From: an uncultured Atopobiaceae bacterium
Lineage (GTDB): Bacteria; Actinomycetota; Coriobacteriia; Coriobacteriales; Atopobiaceae
Reading direction: 5' to 3'
Length of the DNA: 64,000 nucleotides
Assembly (NCBI GenBank): GCA_944321515.1
Contig: CALULO010000006.1
Span: forward strand, 101,972 to 165,971
Below are positions 17,671 to 25,219 of this stretch, one piece after another. The translations under genes were made by a program, and so were the position numbers. Numbering within the stretch: position 1 is the stretch's first letter; every line of letters begins with the position of its first letter. The notes beneath the pieces are model-generated. The model was not told where the DNA came from and did not search any database. It saw only the letters and a program-made list of their open reading frames with translations.

Positions 17671-18003
17671 TTAGGGCAGACCGTCCTCGCCGGCCTCCGT
17701 GTAGAAGGCGTACTCGGGCTCGAATCCCGGGTCGGCGTATGCCGCCTCGATCTCCTCGACGCTCATGCGGCTGACCTCGTCGGACGTGTGCTGGCCGTTG
17801 TCGGCGAGCATCCACGCCTTCGGCCACCAGCTCGGACGGTCGGCCCAGACGTTCAGCCAGTCCTCCTCGCTCACGTACTCGCCGAAGTCGTTGATGCGGT
17901 ACACGCCCTCGTAGGGCTCGAACTCGTCGCGGACGCATGCCCTGAGCTCGTCGGTCACGTCGAGGACCCGACCCATGGCCTCGGATCCGATTGCGTTTCC
18001 CAT
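17671..18003 (-). CDS. Hypothetical protein shared by elements 1 and 2
   Basis: 110 residues (MGNAIGSEAMGRVLDVTDELRACVRDEFEPYEGVYRINDF...). The element 2 protein at 26632-26964 matches it along its whole length, including GVYRIND, GEYVSEEDW, WWPKAWMLADNGQ and an AGEDG end. The start is the second ATG, 7 nt after AGGAGGG. Such Trp-rich acidic proteins are frequent in integrative elements; a DNA-mimic anti-restriction role is conceivable but not shown. Confidence 0.65.
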   Translation of the reverse strand: MGNAIGSEAMGRVLDVTDELRACVRDEFEPYEGVYRINDFGEYVSEEDWLNVWADRPSWWPKAWMLADNGQHTSDEVSRMSVEEIEAAYADPGFEPEYAFYTEAGEDGLP

Positions 18004-18005
18004 GG

Positions 18006-18377
18006 TCATCCCTCCTGACCTCGTGAGACGATTCTCTTGATGCGCTGCGCCGCCTGGAAGCAGGCCCGCGCCTGCGTGTCCAGCCACTCCTCGGCCGCGT
18101 TCGGCCGGCGCTCGCCGCCCCTGCACCGGCGCAGCTCGCTCGGGCAGCACAGACGCTCGGCGATGTCGGCGTCGTAGATGAGGGCGCACCCGCCCCACGA
18201 GTAGTCGTGCCAGCTCGGCGCGCCGTCGAGCAGGGCTCTCTCGACGGTCCGCGCGGTGAGCTCGGTGTCCCCGTCGAGGTCGGCGAGCATGTCGAGGGCG
18301 TACGCGGTGACGCCCCGGTCCCAGGCCGACCGGTCGCGGCGGGCCCCGAGGGCGGCGATGACCTCGCTGACCAGCAT
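18006..18377 (-). CDS. Conserved accessory protein of mobile elements
   Basis: 123 residues starting MLVSEVIAALGARRDRSAWDRGVTAYALDML, with a conserved C-terminal block (SWGGCALIYDADIAERLCCPSEL ... ERRPNAAEEWLDTQARACFQAA). This block recurs in integrative elements of Firmicutes and Actinobacteria, but the function is unknown. The ATG at 18377 is preferred over the GTG at 18386 because AAAGGGG is well spaced only for the ATG. It sits between the 110-residue gene and DUF4313, co-transcribed. Confidence 0.6.
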   Translation of the reverse strand: MLVSEVIAALGARRDRSAWDRGVTAYALDMLADLDGDTELTARTVERALLDGAPSWHDYSWGGCALIYDADIAERLCCPSELRRCRGGERRPNAAEEWLDTQARACFQAAQRIKRIVSRGQEG

Positions 18378-18382
18378 CCCCG

Positions 18383-18724
18383 TCACCCCTTTGCGATGAG
18401 CGCGGGCGCGAGGCGCGCCATGACCGCGAGCTGCCCGAAGCTGCCGTAGCGCACGGCAGTGCCCACCTCGGCGAGGCCCTGGCGCTCGAGCTCGCGCAGG
18501 TACTTGAGGTTGTCTGTAGGGACGAACGCCCAGTCATCGCCGGGGAGCGCCTGCTCGGGCAGGTTGACCGTCAGGTCGCACCACAGGCCGTCGTCGAACT
18601 CGTCCTCGGGCTCGACCTCGTAGAGCAGGACCGCGGGGCGGCCGTTCGTTTCGTAGCGGCCGAGCGCGGGCGTGAGCGCGGGGGCGCCGGGGACGTGAAT
18701 CTGGATCGTGGTGAACGTGAGCAT
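18383..18724 (-). CDS. DUF4313-like protein
   Basis: 113 residues with the core AVLLYEVEPEDEFDDGLWCDLTVNLPEQALPGDDWAFVPTDN and the ending LAEVG...YGSFGQLAV. The element 2 protein at 24819-25163 is a clear relative. Both belong to a small domain family (DUF4313-like) common on integrative elements of gut bacteria, with no established function. It is the first gene of the minus-strand cluster and starts after GAGAGGAG. Confidence 0.65.
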   Translation of the reverse strand: MLTFTTIQIHVPGAPALTPALGRYETNGRPAVLLYEVEPEDEFDDGLWCDLTVNLPEQALPGDDWAFVPTDNLKYLRELERQGLAEVGTAVRYGSFGQLAVMARLAPALIAKG

Positions 18725-18797
18725 GGCTGGCTCCTCTCTCCGATTGCCGTCGAGGGGCCGTCTGTGGCCGCGCGGGCACGCGGGGCCCTCGCGGACG

Positions 18798-19015
18798 TTG
18801 ACGGGACGATTGAGAGCCGTTGAATGGACGCGGCGGCGATGCGGGGCGGGCGTCGCCGTTCAATGGTCGTTTGGCGGGCGCCCGAGGGGCCTTTGGGTGG
18901 ACGCGAGGGGCGCGGGGCGGGGCGTGTCCTTTGATAGGCGCTTCGACGGACGCCCAACGGCGCTTTGAGGATCGGTGGACGATGAAGGGCTGTTTGCGGG
19001 GCGTTTGACGGGACG
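18798..19015 (+). repeat. Array of about eleven degenerate 10-12 bp iterons
   Basis: Copies of a TTTGAnGGaCG-like unit begin at 18798, 18810, 18820, 18859, 18870, 18892, 18930, 18942, 18964, 18993 and 19004, all in one orientation. Examples are TTGACGGGACG, TTGAATGGACG, TTTGATAGGCG, TTCGACGGACG and TTTGACGGGACG. The array fills the otherwise empty 430 bp upstream of the parA-like gene. It is most likely a partition centromere bound by the RHH partner, or replication iterons. The copies are imperfect, so the exact number is a judgement. Confidence 0.6.
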
Positions 19016-19158
19016 AGGCGGAAAATCGGCGGAGTAACAGCGGACTTACAGCGCTTTTAGTGCGCAAAAAATGCTGAAAAAGTCATGGCATGCTGAATGG
19101 GAATATATTAGCAAATGGTATAATTAAATCGCATAATAGCAGTTGAAACGGGGTGAAC

Positions 19159-19731
19159 ATGACAAAGACGAACCACATCCCCACCATCGCCGTCGTGAAC
19201 CAGAAGGGCGGCGTCGGCAAGAGCTTCATCGCCGACGAGCTCGCGTTCTGGTGCGACCGCAACGACGTCCCCTGCGAGCTCGTGGAGCTGGACCCGCAGG
19301 GCGGCATGTCCCACGCCTCGGACGACGTCGAGGGCGCCCGCGTGCGCATCATCGACACGCCGGGCGCTCTGCGGGCCGAGCTGCGCGACGTGCTCACCGA
19401 GGCCGACGCGGTCGTCGTGCCGGTGAGGCCGAGCGAGCGCGGCGTCACGGCCACCGAGCGCATGCTCGGGCTCGTCGAGGACGTCTGCGAGGGCGCTGCG
19501 GGCTTCCTCGTGGTCAACTGCTGGAACCGCTTCCGCACGGCGCGCTCGTTCAGGCGCCACGAGGACGAGTGGGACGCCCGGGGCTGGAACGTGTTCCACG
19601 TGCCGCAGGCCGAGCTGGTCGTCCAGGCCGAGGAGACGCGCAAAAGCGTCGTCGAGCTCAACCAGCGCGCTCGGGTGTCCGTGGCGGTCGACGAGCTGTG
19701 CGGGGTCATCGTCGGGGAGGTGCTGGCATGA
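19159..19731 (+). CDS. parA: ParA-family partition ATPase (small, type Ib-like)
   Basis: 190 residues with a deviant Walker A KGGVGKS near residues 16-22 and a switch region IIDTPGALRAEL. There is no N-terminal HTH, which fits small type Ib ParA proteins. A -10-like TATAAT (19119-19124) lies upstream, after the iteron array. The ATG at 19159 is used rather than the GTG at 19153. It overlaps the RHH gene by 4 nt (ATGA). On an integrative element this suggests an excised, replicating, partitioned stage. Confidence 0.75.
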   Translation: MTKTNHIPTIAVVNQKGGVGKSFIADELAFWCDRNDVPCELVELDPQGGMSHASDDVEGARVRIIDTPGALRAELRDVLTEADAVVVPVRPSERGVTATERMLGLVEDVCEGAAGFLVVNCWNRFRTARSFRRHEDEWDARGWNVFHVPQAELVVQAEETRKSVVELNQRARVSVAVDELCGVIVGEVLA

Positions 19732-19982
19732 CGGACGGAGTCAAGCATTTCGGCAAGCGGAACCGCGACGAGCAAGAGACGGTCGCCGACGCGATACGCG
19801 ACGGCGCGCCGATGCCGGAGCCGAGGGCTGAGCGCACCCGCTGGCAGATGTCGCTGACGGTCGACGAGCGCAGGTGGCTCGACCGCCGATCGCGCGAGCT
19901 CGGGCTCACGCGGTCGGGGTACGTGAAGCTGCTTATGCGCGAGGACCGCGCCCGAGTCGAGCGGGAGGCGGGACGTTCATGA
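19728..19982 (+). CDS. RHH-type partner of ParA (ParB/ParG-like)
   Basis: 84 residues. A flexible N-terminal half (KHFGKRNRDEQETVADAIRDG) is followed by WQMSLTVDERRWLDRRSRELGLTRSGYVKLLMRED, which fits a ribbon-helix-helix. In type Ib systems the partner protein is small, RHH-type and encoded directly after parA, and it binds upstream repeats. Here it overlaps parA by 4 nt, and repeats lie both upstream (18798-19015) and downstream (20218-20533). Confidence 0.65.
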   Translation: MTDGVKHFGKRNRDEQETVADAIRDGAPMPEPRAERTRWQMSLTVDERRWLDRRSRELGLTRSGYVKLLMREDRARVEREAGRS

Positions 19983-20122
19983 CGGACGACGGGCGCCCGT
20001 TCCGGGAGACCGGGGCGGGCGCCCTTTTCCGTGGCGTCGGAGTGGCGGCGACCGTGGCGGTCGCGGCGGCCCGTCTCCGGGGGCTGCGGCCGCCGCCCGC
20101 TGCGCGGGCGGGCCGCCGGTGA
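19979..20122 (+). CDS. Possible small protein after the RHH gene (doubtful)
   Basis: 47 residues (MTDDGRPFRETGAGALFRG...), with the ATG overlapping the RHH stop (ATGA). The frame runs through the terminator-like inverted repeat at 19991-20024 and is Ala/Arg-rich, so it may be only a by-product of GC-rich DNA. Coupling to the previous stop is the sole argument for it. Confidence 0.25.
   Translation: MTDDGRPFRETGAGALFRGVGVAATVAVAAARLRGLRPPPAARAGRR
19991..20024 (+). terminator. Terminator closing the par operon (left arm copy)
   Basis: GGGCGCCCG...CGGGCGCCC forms a strong stem followed by TTTT. An inverted copy with one mismatch and one indel is at 20697-20731, facing it. Each would terminate the transcript entering the intervening AT-rich region. 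Confidence 0.7.
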
Positions 20123-20696
20123 GGGATGACGCAAGGTGGTGCGGGTGCGGGGAGGTGTTTCGAAGGACGTCTCCAAGCGGTGTTTCCGCATATCTGATTA
20201 CAAAAGTTACAAATCGCCGTGTAATCAACGTTTCCGCAGTTAAACGGCGCTTTTACCCTAAAAGCGAACAAGTGTTCATGTAATCAACGAACCCGCAGGT
20301 AAACGGGCTAAAAAGTCCGAATATTACATGAGTTACACGTTTTCGAAGGTTTTAGACGTGCGCGAAAGCAAAAGACCGTTTGTTAACGTGGAAAAGAAAA
20401 ACGCCCGAAAACGTGTAATCCGTGTAATTTTCCGGAAAAAATGCCCTCTGACCTGCGGAAACGTTGATTACACGGCTTTTCGGTCATTTTCTCGAAAACA
20501 GGTGCTCTGACCTGCGGAAACGTTGATTACACGACCGTTTGTAACCCATGTAAGCACGTGCCGCCCCACCCAGCCGCTGCGTGGGTCCCGCGCCGGGCGG
20601 CCCGCCTCAGGGGAACTCGCTGAACGCCTCATCACTGCGTCATCCCTCTCGAGCGGCCCGAGGCGCGCAGCGCCTCGGCGGCCGCAGGACGGGAAA

Positions 20697-20731
20697 GGGC
20701 GCCCGCCCCCGGTCTCCCGGGACGGGCGCCC
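20697..20731 (-). terminator. Terminator of the serine recombinase gene (right arm copy)
   Basis: Read on the minus strand, the stem GGGCGCCCG...CGGGCGCCC is followed by TTTCCC, 22 bp beyond the recombinase stop. It is the inverted copy of the 19991-20024 hairpin. Confidence 0.65.
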
Positions 20732-20752
20732 TCGCGCGCCGCTGCTGCCGCG

Positions 20753-22372
20753 TCAGCCCTCTGCGGGCGCGGCGCCGGTCTTCCAGCGGAACTCGACCGT
20801 CTTCGACGGGTCGAGTCCGGCGCCCCGCGCGTTTCTCCGCGCGTTCTCCGACCGGTCGGTCTTGGTCAGGTAGACGTCGCACAAAAGGTCGACGACGGCT
20901 CTCTTCGCGTCGAGGTCGGCCTCGCGGAACGCCTCGGCGGGCGCGACCTCGCGCACGATCGCCGGTGGCTCCGGCGCGTCGGCGAGCGCGCGCAGGCGCG
21001 CCTCCGCTTCGCGTATGGCCGCCTCGGCGACGTCGCGGGCGCGCTTCAAGTCCTCGGCGCGGATGAGGTCGCGGGCGTAGTCGGCCTCGGCTCGCTCGAT
21101 GCGCCCGCGCTGCCGCGCGACCTCGGCCTCGATCTCCTTGGCCTCGGTGGCGTCGCCCTCGTGGCGCACGCACACGAGGCTCGCGAGGTCGGGGCGGGCG
21201 AGCACGGCCTCGATGACGCTCTCGACGTAGGCGTCCACGAGGTCGGCCTTGCGCGTGACGTGGCCCGTGCAGGTGTAGCAGACCCCCTGCAGGTGCACGC
21301 GGCCGCCGCAGACGGGGCACCGGTAGAGGCCGCTGCCCAGGTGCGTGCGCGCCGCCGCCGGCCCCTTGCCCGAGATCTTCGGGCGCCGGTCGGGGTCGTC
21401 GAGCACCGCCTGCACGCGCTCCCAGTCCTCGGCGGGCACGATGGGCTCCCACTGCCCGCGCACCCACTCGCCGGTTCCTTCGTCGCGCACGCGCCGGTTG
21501 TGCCAGGGCGCGCTCTTGTCGCCGTTCTTGCCGACCTCGCTGGGGATGTAGGTGGCGAAGCCGGCGTAGCGCGGGTTCCTCAGCATCTTGAGCACGGCCG
21601 AGCTGTTCCAGGGCTGCTCGGCGGGTAGCTCGTGCGGCGGACGGTCGGGGTGGCGCTCGTTCCACTCGACGGCAGCGCGGTACGACGGTCGCGGCAGCGT
21701 GGGCACGCCTGCGGTCAGCTCGTCCCTCTCGCCCGAGAGCGCCCGGGCGATGGCCTTGAGCGACGCCCCCGCGAGGAAGGCGGCGAACACGGCGCGCACG
21801 GCCCCGGCCTCCTCCTCGATCACCTCGCCGGCGTGTGTGTAGCCGGTCGGGCGGTTGCCGACGGGCACGCGCCCGATGCGCGCCCGCTGGCGGTTGGCCG
21901 CCCTCTGGCGCTCGCCCTTGTGCTGGGATTCGTTCTCGGCGACGGCGACGCGGATGCGGGCGACGAGCAGGTCGCCCGAGCGCGAGAGGTCGAGATCCAT
22001 TCCGTGCGCCTCGACGACGTGGCAAAGACCTGCTTTGGCCAGCTTGACCCATTGGTCGAGCTGCCCGGGCTGGCGCGTGAGGCGGTCGAGGTCCCACACG
22101 TAGACGCTCCCGACCTCGCCGGCGCGCACGTCCGCGAGCAGCCGGTCGTAGGCGGGGCGGCGCTTGCGGGCGTCGGCCGCCGAGATCGACAGGTCCGAGT
22201 AGACGCGCTCGGCGCTCACCTCGACGCCGTCTCTGGCCGCGCGGTCGCGGCACTCCTTCTCCTGGCGGTCGAGCGCGAGCTCGCCCATACCCTGGTCGAG
22301 CGAGATTCGGACGTAGATCGCCGCGTCTCGGCTCGTTTGCTCAATTGTCTCGTTGCTGGATTTCCGCCCCAC
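20753..22372 (-). CDS. Large serine recombinase (integrase of element 1)
   Basis: 539 residues: an N-terminal resolvase domain with the catalytic pattern YVRIS (nucleophile Ser24) and DLDRLTR. A recombinase domain follows (NRPTGYTHAGEVIEEEAGAVRAVFAAFLAG ... WNSSAVLKMLRNPRYAG), then a zinc ribbon CPVCGG...CYTC and a long coiled coil, the standard layout of large serine integrases. The start is a GTG at 22372, with a weak ribosome site. It lies 95 bp from the right crossover point, typical for these enzymes. A directionality factor was not identified; the small HTH or RHH proteins are candidates. Confidence 0.88.
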   Translation of the reverse strand: MGRKSSNETIEQTSRDAAIYVRISLDQGMGELALDRQEKECRDRAARDGVEVSAERVYSDLSISAADARKRRPAYDRLLADVRAGEVGSVYVWDLDRLTRQPGQLDQWVKLAKAGLCHVVEAHGMDLDLSRSGDLLVARIRVAVAENESQHKGERQRAANRQRARIGRVPVGNRPTGYTHAGEVIEEEAGAVRAVFAAFLAGASLKAIARALSGERDELTAGVPTLPRPSYRAAVEWNERHPDRPPHELPAEQPWNSSAVLKMLRNPRYAGFATYIPSEVGKNGDKSAPWHNRRVRDEGTGEWVRGQWEPIVPAEDWERVQAVLDDPDRRPKISGKGPAAARTHLGSGLYRCPVCGGRVHLQGVCYTCTGHVTRKADLVDAYVESVIEAVLARPDLASLVCVRHEGDATEAKEIEAEVARQRGRIERAEADYARDLIRAEDLKRARDVAEAAIREAEARLRALADAPEPPAIVREVAPAEAFREADLDAKRAVVDLLCDVYLTKTDRSENARRNARGAGLDPSKTVEFRWKTGAAPAEG

Positions 22373-22460
22373 GACTGCATCACCCCGAAGGTCGATTCGG
22401 TTACAAAGTCGCAGGGATTTGGCTATATTTTAGCTTTTCAGCCATGTAAGGTCAATTTGC

Positions 22461-22475
22461 CTACCGGGGAAGACC
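22461..22475 (+). other. attR of element 1
   Basis: Element sequence (CTACCG) meets the host codons GG-G AAG ACC here. Using GG at 22467-22468 as the crossover dinucleotide puts the downstream host frame in phase with the 5' half at 3213-3325. Confidence 0.7.
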
Positions 22476-22985
22476 TACCCCGACGTCCAGAGCCTGCTCC
22501 TTCTCTCCGAGATCTTCGGCGTGACCGTGGACTCCCTTATCAAAGGAGACGTGGAGACCATGAACGAGACCATCCGGAGGGACGTCGTCCTCATTCGCCG
22601 CCTGGGGTTTGCCATGGCGGGCCTGCTCCTGCTCTCGCTGGCGACAACGGCCTGGCTCACGGTGCAGTGCGTCGTCTGGGACTGGGGCCTCGGCTACGCG
22701 CTGCCGACGCTCCTGCTTGCGCTCGTGCTCTGGGGCGGGGCGATGTTCGCCTCCGTCTGGGCCGAGCGAATCAAGCGCGACCACGACCTCGTCACCTACC
22801 GCGAGGTGGTGGACTTCTGGGAGGGCAGGGAGGTCGACCGCAACACGGAGCGGGGGCGCCGCGAGCGCGCACTGCCGGGCTGGATGCGCGCCGTGCGCAC
22901 GGTCGGCATGGTCCTTCTCGCCGCGGCGGTCGGCTTTCTCTGCGCGTACTACGGCATCCCGCTGCTGCAGTGGCTCCTCGGGTAG
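22467..22985 (+). pseudogene. 3' half of the split XRE-family membrane regulator
   Basis: The frame from 22470 reads KTYPDVQSLLLLSEIFGVTVDSLIKGD, the second half of an XRE domain. It continues to two transmembrane helices (LGFAMAGLLLLSLATTAWLTV and LPTLLLALVLWGGAMFASV) and a third near the end (VGMVLLAAAVGFLCAYYGIPLL). Together with the 5' half it makes a 209-residue membrane-linked XRE regulator. Alone, only a fragment from GTG 22521 could be translated. Confidence 0.85.
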
Positions 22986-23030
22986 GGGCTCGGGGCTTTG
23001 CCCTTGTCGGCCTCGCGGCGGCGCATGTCG

Positions 23031-23780
23031 TCACGTCTTCTTGTCGCTCAGGCGCTCCGCTGTTGCGACAATCTCCTGGTAGCGCGGGTCGTCGATGGCG
23101 AGCTCGCGCCATTCTGGTGATGTCGTCCTCTCTTCTGCCTCCTGTTGCAGCGCCTTGCGCACCCCGTCCGCCTGGCGCGTCTTGCGCTCGGCCCAGGCTT
23201 CGCCGGCACGAGTGGGGTTGAGTCGCTCGGCCACGCAATCCCAAAGCGGGGAGCCGGGCGTGTCTGGGCTCGTCAGCATGCTTCCCGCCACGTCCACCGC
23301 CCGAGCCAGCGCCGTGAGCGCCTCGTCGGTGAGATCGGCGGCATCGGACGGGGCTCCGTTTGCGTCGCCCTTCTCGCCCGCCGGCGCGAGCGGTGTGGCC
23401 GTGCCCGCGGCCCACAGCGTGAGGAGCGATGCCAGCATGAGCAGCAGGCTCGCATCCGAATAGTGCTCTGCCGCTATCGCACGCAGCCGCTCGCGCGCCG
23501 CGGGAAGGTCCCGCTTGGCCAGCGCGTAGACCTCTGCGTAGAGCGCGGCGGACTCCTCCGCCGTAAGTTCATCATGCCAGTCGAAGAGCTCGTCCAGCGT
23601 GAGCGAGAAGTACGCGGCGATGCGTGGCAGCAGGCTCACGTCCGGCAGGCTCTGCCCGAGCTCCCACTTGGACACGGCGGCCTTCGAGACGCCCAGGTGG
23701 GCTGCGAGCGCCTCCTGTGTGACGCCCCTGCGCCGGCGCTCCCGCGCTATCGTGCGACCGATGTTGACGGCTGTGCTCAT
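23031..23780 (-). CDS. XRE-family transcriptional regulator
   Basis: About 249 residues: an N-terminal XRE domain (IGRTIARERRRRGVTQEALAAHLGVSKAAVSKWELGQSLPDVSLLPRIAAYFSLTLDELFD) and a helical C-terminal region resembling the sensor domain of many Coriobacteria and Firmicutes regulators. The start could be ATG 23780 or 23792; neither has a strong ribosome site. It is convergent with the split regulator. Ligand and targets are unknown. Confidence 0.75.
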   Translation of the reverse strand: MSTAVNIGRTIARERRRRGVTQEALAAHLGVSKAAVSKWELGQSLPDVSLLPRIAAYFSLTLDELFDWHDELTAEESAALYAEVYALAKRDLPAARERLRAIAAEHYSDASLLLMLASLLTLWAAGTATPLAPAGEKGDANGAPSDAADLTDEALTALARAVDVAGSMLTSPDTPGSPLWDCVAERLNPTRAGEAWAERKTRQADGVRKALQQEAEERTTSPEWRELAIDDPRYQEIVATAERLSDKKT

Positions 23781-24068
23781 GACGCGACCCATCGACGGCG
23801 TGGCCAGATGCCATCTCCAGTATGCGGTTGAGTAACAGTGGAATCAAAGGAGCGCTGGTTGACGTTTCTCGGGTGAGGTCAACTGGTCGTTGGCGTGGTG
23901 GTCCTTGTGGGTGCGGAAGCTTGAAGGTCTCTGGGCAGATCGCGCGCCTCTGGGCGATTCGGCGGGCTCTTTGGATAGGGCCCCGGTGGTGTTTTCCTAG
24001 TAGTGGTCAATCTGGGAGACGCATAACAAAAAAGTCGGAGGCCCGAAGGCCTCCGACTAGCAAGTTTA
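23781..24068. other. Intergenic region between the XRE gene and the att site
   Basis: 288 bp without a gene. It should hold the XRE promoter (minus) and ends in the original tRNA-fMet terminator. The small frame at 23822-24124 reads through the terminator and into the att site and is not credible. Confidence 0.5.
24033..24058 (-). terminator. Original terminator of the tRNA-fMet gene
   Basis: AGTCGGAGGCC-CGAA-GGCCTCCGACT is a perfect 11-bp stem, followed on the minus strand by TTTTTTGTT. It lies 10 bp beyond the left-most copy of the tRNA 3' end. Before integration it would have ended the tRNA transcript, which is now 30 kb away. Confidence 0.8.
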
Positions 24069-24106
<38 letters not shown>

Positions 24107-24234
24107 CACAGGAAAGCGCCCTAGGATACACCGAGGTCAAACGGATACTACCTGAGAATAACCGCAGCTAGATAGCCACATTCTGTCTCCCGTCGTCTCC
24201 CTGTGGATAACGCTTAATCCGAAAAAATCCCAGC

Positions 24235-24258
24235 CATACCGTCACCCATACCGTCACC
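24235..24258 (+). repeat. Integrase arm-type repeats, left end of element 2
   Basis: CATACCGTCACC occurs twice in tandem (24235-24246 and 24247-24258). The same tandem pair, in the same orientation, lies at 43840-43863, just inside the right end. Such repeats near both ends are typical arm-binding sites of tyrosine integrases. The surrounding 24107-24423 contains no gene. Confidence 0.65.
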
Positions 24259-24423
24259 AAGGATCTGGGTTTATCCTCCCGCCACCTCCGATGAAGGCGC
24301 GCAATCCTCTCGGGAATCAATTCCAATCTGACCTACTTCGGGGGCCGCGTCAAGCCGCGCCTCCCACGGGAACCCCTTCGAAGCGGGCGAAATGCCCGAG
24401 CTGCAATGGAAGGGAGACTCCAA

Positions 24424-24822
24424 ATGTCAACCATCAACAGCGTCGCCATCTCCGGCAACCTCGTCGACGACGCGGTGCTTCGCTCGACGAAAAACGGGAC
24501 GATGGTCCTCAACTTCACCGTGGCCGTCACGGAGCGTGTCAAGGGCGCCGACGGCACGTTCGAGGAGCGACCGAGCTACATCGACTGCGCGGTCTTCGGG
24601 AGACGCGCCGACGCGCTCTCCCGCTACCTCGCGAAGGGCTCACTCGCCATGGTCCAGGGACACCTGAGGCAGCTCGTCTACACCGACCGCCAGGGCCAGC
24701 GCCGCAGCAAGGTCGAGGTCATGGTCGAGGAGATCGAGTGGCGCACCAAGCGCTCTGGGGAGATTCCGACCGAGACGCCGGTAGCATTCCGCGCGGCCGC
24801 GGGGCGAGGGGGCGCGGAATGA
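24424..24822 (+). CDS. ssb: Single-stranded DNA-binding protein
   Basis: 132 residues with a canonical SSB OB fold: INSVAISGNLVDDAVLRSTKNGTMVLNFTVAV, then a DCAVFGRRADALSRYLAKGSLAMVQGHLRQ core. It lacks the usual acidic C-terminal tip (DDDIPF-like) that recruits host partners, and ends AAAGRGGAE instead. It is the first gene of element 2 and overlaps the next by 4 nt. It may protect single-stranded DNA made by the piPolB or during mobilization. Confidence 0.85.
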   Translation: MSTINSVAISGNLVDDAVLRSTKNGTMVLNFTVAVTERVKGADGTFEERPSYIDCAVFGRRADALSRYLAKGSLAMVQGHLRQLVYTDRQGQRRSKVEVMVEEIEWRTKRSGEIPTETPVAFRAAAGRGGAE

Positions 24823-25163
24823 GGCGAGTCGTCACATCCGCCTGCATCAAGCTCGAGGACACACCGCTGCTCGTGCCCGTCGTCGACCGCTACGGCTGCA
24901 ACGGGCGCCTCGCCATCGAGCTCTACGAGGTCGAGCCCGAGGAGGGCGACGACGGCCTTTGGCGCGCCCTCACCGTAAACCTGCCGCAATACGGCCTCCC
25001 TGGCGACGACTGGGCGTTCGTCCCCGAGGACGGCCTTCCCTACGCCCGCGCCCTCGAGGCGCAGGGACTCGCCGAGGTCGGCCACACCCTGCCCTACGGC
25101 CGCTTCGGGCAACTCGCTTGGGCAGTCCGGTTCGACCTCAGCCTCGACATGGGGGAGGGGTGA
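24819..25163 (+). CDS. DUF4313-like protein
   Basis: 114 residues sharing with the element 1 protein (18383-18724) the core LYEVEPEEGDDGLWRALTVNLPQYGLPGDDWAFVPEDG and the ending LAEVGHTLPYGRFGQLAW. It starts inside the ssb stop (ATGA). Function unknown. The link to ssb suggests expression early after transfer, when the incoming DNA is single-stranded. Confidence 0.65.
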   Translation: MRRVVTSACIKLEDTPLLVPVVDRYGCNGRLAIELYEVEPEEGDDGLWRALTVNLPQYGLPGDDWAFVPEDGLPYARALEAQGLAEVGHTLPYGRFGQLAWAVRFDLSLDMGEG

Positions 25164-25219
25164 AGGCGCGACGATCGCGCCCAACCTGCACTGGCGCGCC
25201 GTCGACCGGGGTGGGCGGG

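Larger units (their letters stand above)
19991..20731. repeat. Large imperfect palindrome with nested 59-bp-phased repeats
   Basis: The outer arms match in inverted orientation: terminator stems (19991-20024 / 20697-20731), then a CTGCGGCCGCCG block, and GAGGGATGACGCA (ending near 20131) / TGCGTCATCCCTC (20637-20649). A 45-nt block is present only in the left arm. Inside the arms, four 22-bp repeats of the type CTGCGG(n)3CGTTGATTACA(C/T)G lie at 20218-20239 and 20277-20298 on the minus strand and 20453-20474 and 20512-20533 on the plus strand. The spacing is exactly 59 bp on both sides. The centre is AT-rich. No gene is seen here; an origin, centromere or resolution site is likely. Confidence 0.75.
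3324..22468. mobile_element. Element 1: serine-integrase mobilizable element in an XRE gene
   Basis: A 19.1-kb insertion bounded by a GG dinucleotide (3324-3325 and 22467-22468). Removing one copy rejoins GAGAAC-GG-GAAGACC and restores the host XRE frame as ENGKTYPDVQS. The large serine recombinase lies next to the right end, the usual arrangement for this class. Contents from left to right: leader hairpin and HTH protein, D5-like helicase-primase, small proteins, oriT candidate and MobV-like relaxase, adhesin, membrane protein, BcgI-like R-M, DUF4313 cluster, iterons, ParA/RHH, large palindrome, recombinase. It has no conjugation pore genes. Confidence 0.85.

Noticed and set aside
20328..20510. 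Small frame inside the palindrome centre
   Set aside because: It reads across repeated sequence, has no ribosome site, and the same DNA is better explained as repeats.
20218..20533. CRISPR array
   Set aside because: Only two repeats per side, in opposite orientations, with no cas genes; spacing and symmetry fit a protein-binding site.
3324..22468. Prophage
   Set aside because: A serine integrase and a D5-like helicase-primase occur in phages, but there is no terminase, portal, capsid, tail or lysis gene, and a relaxase is present.
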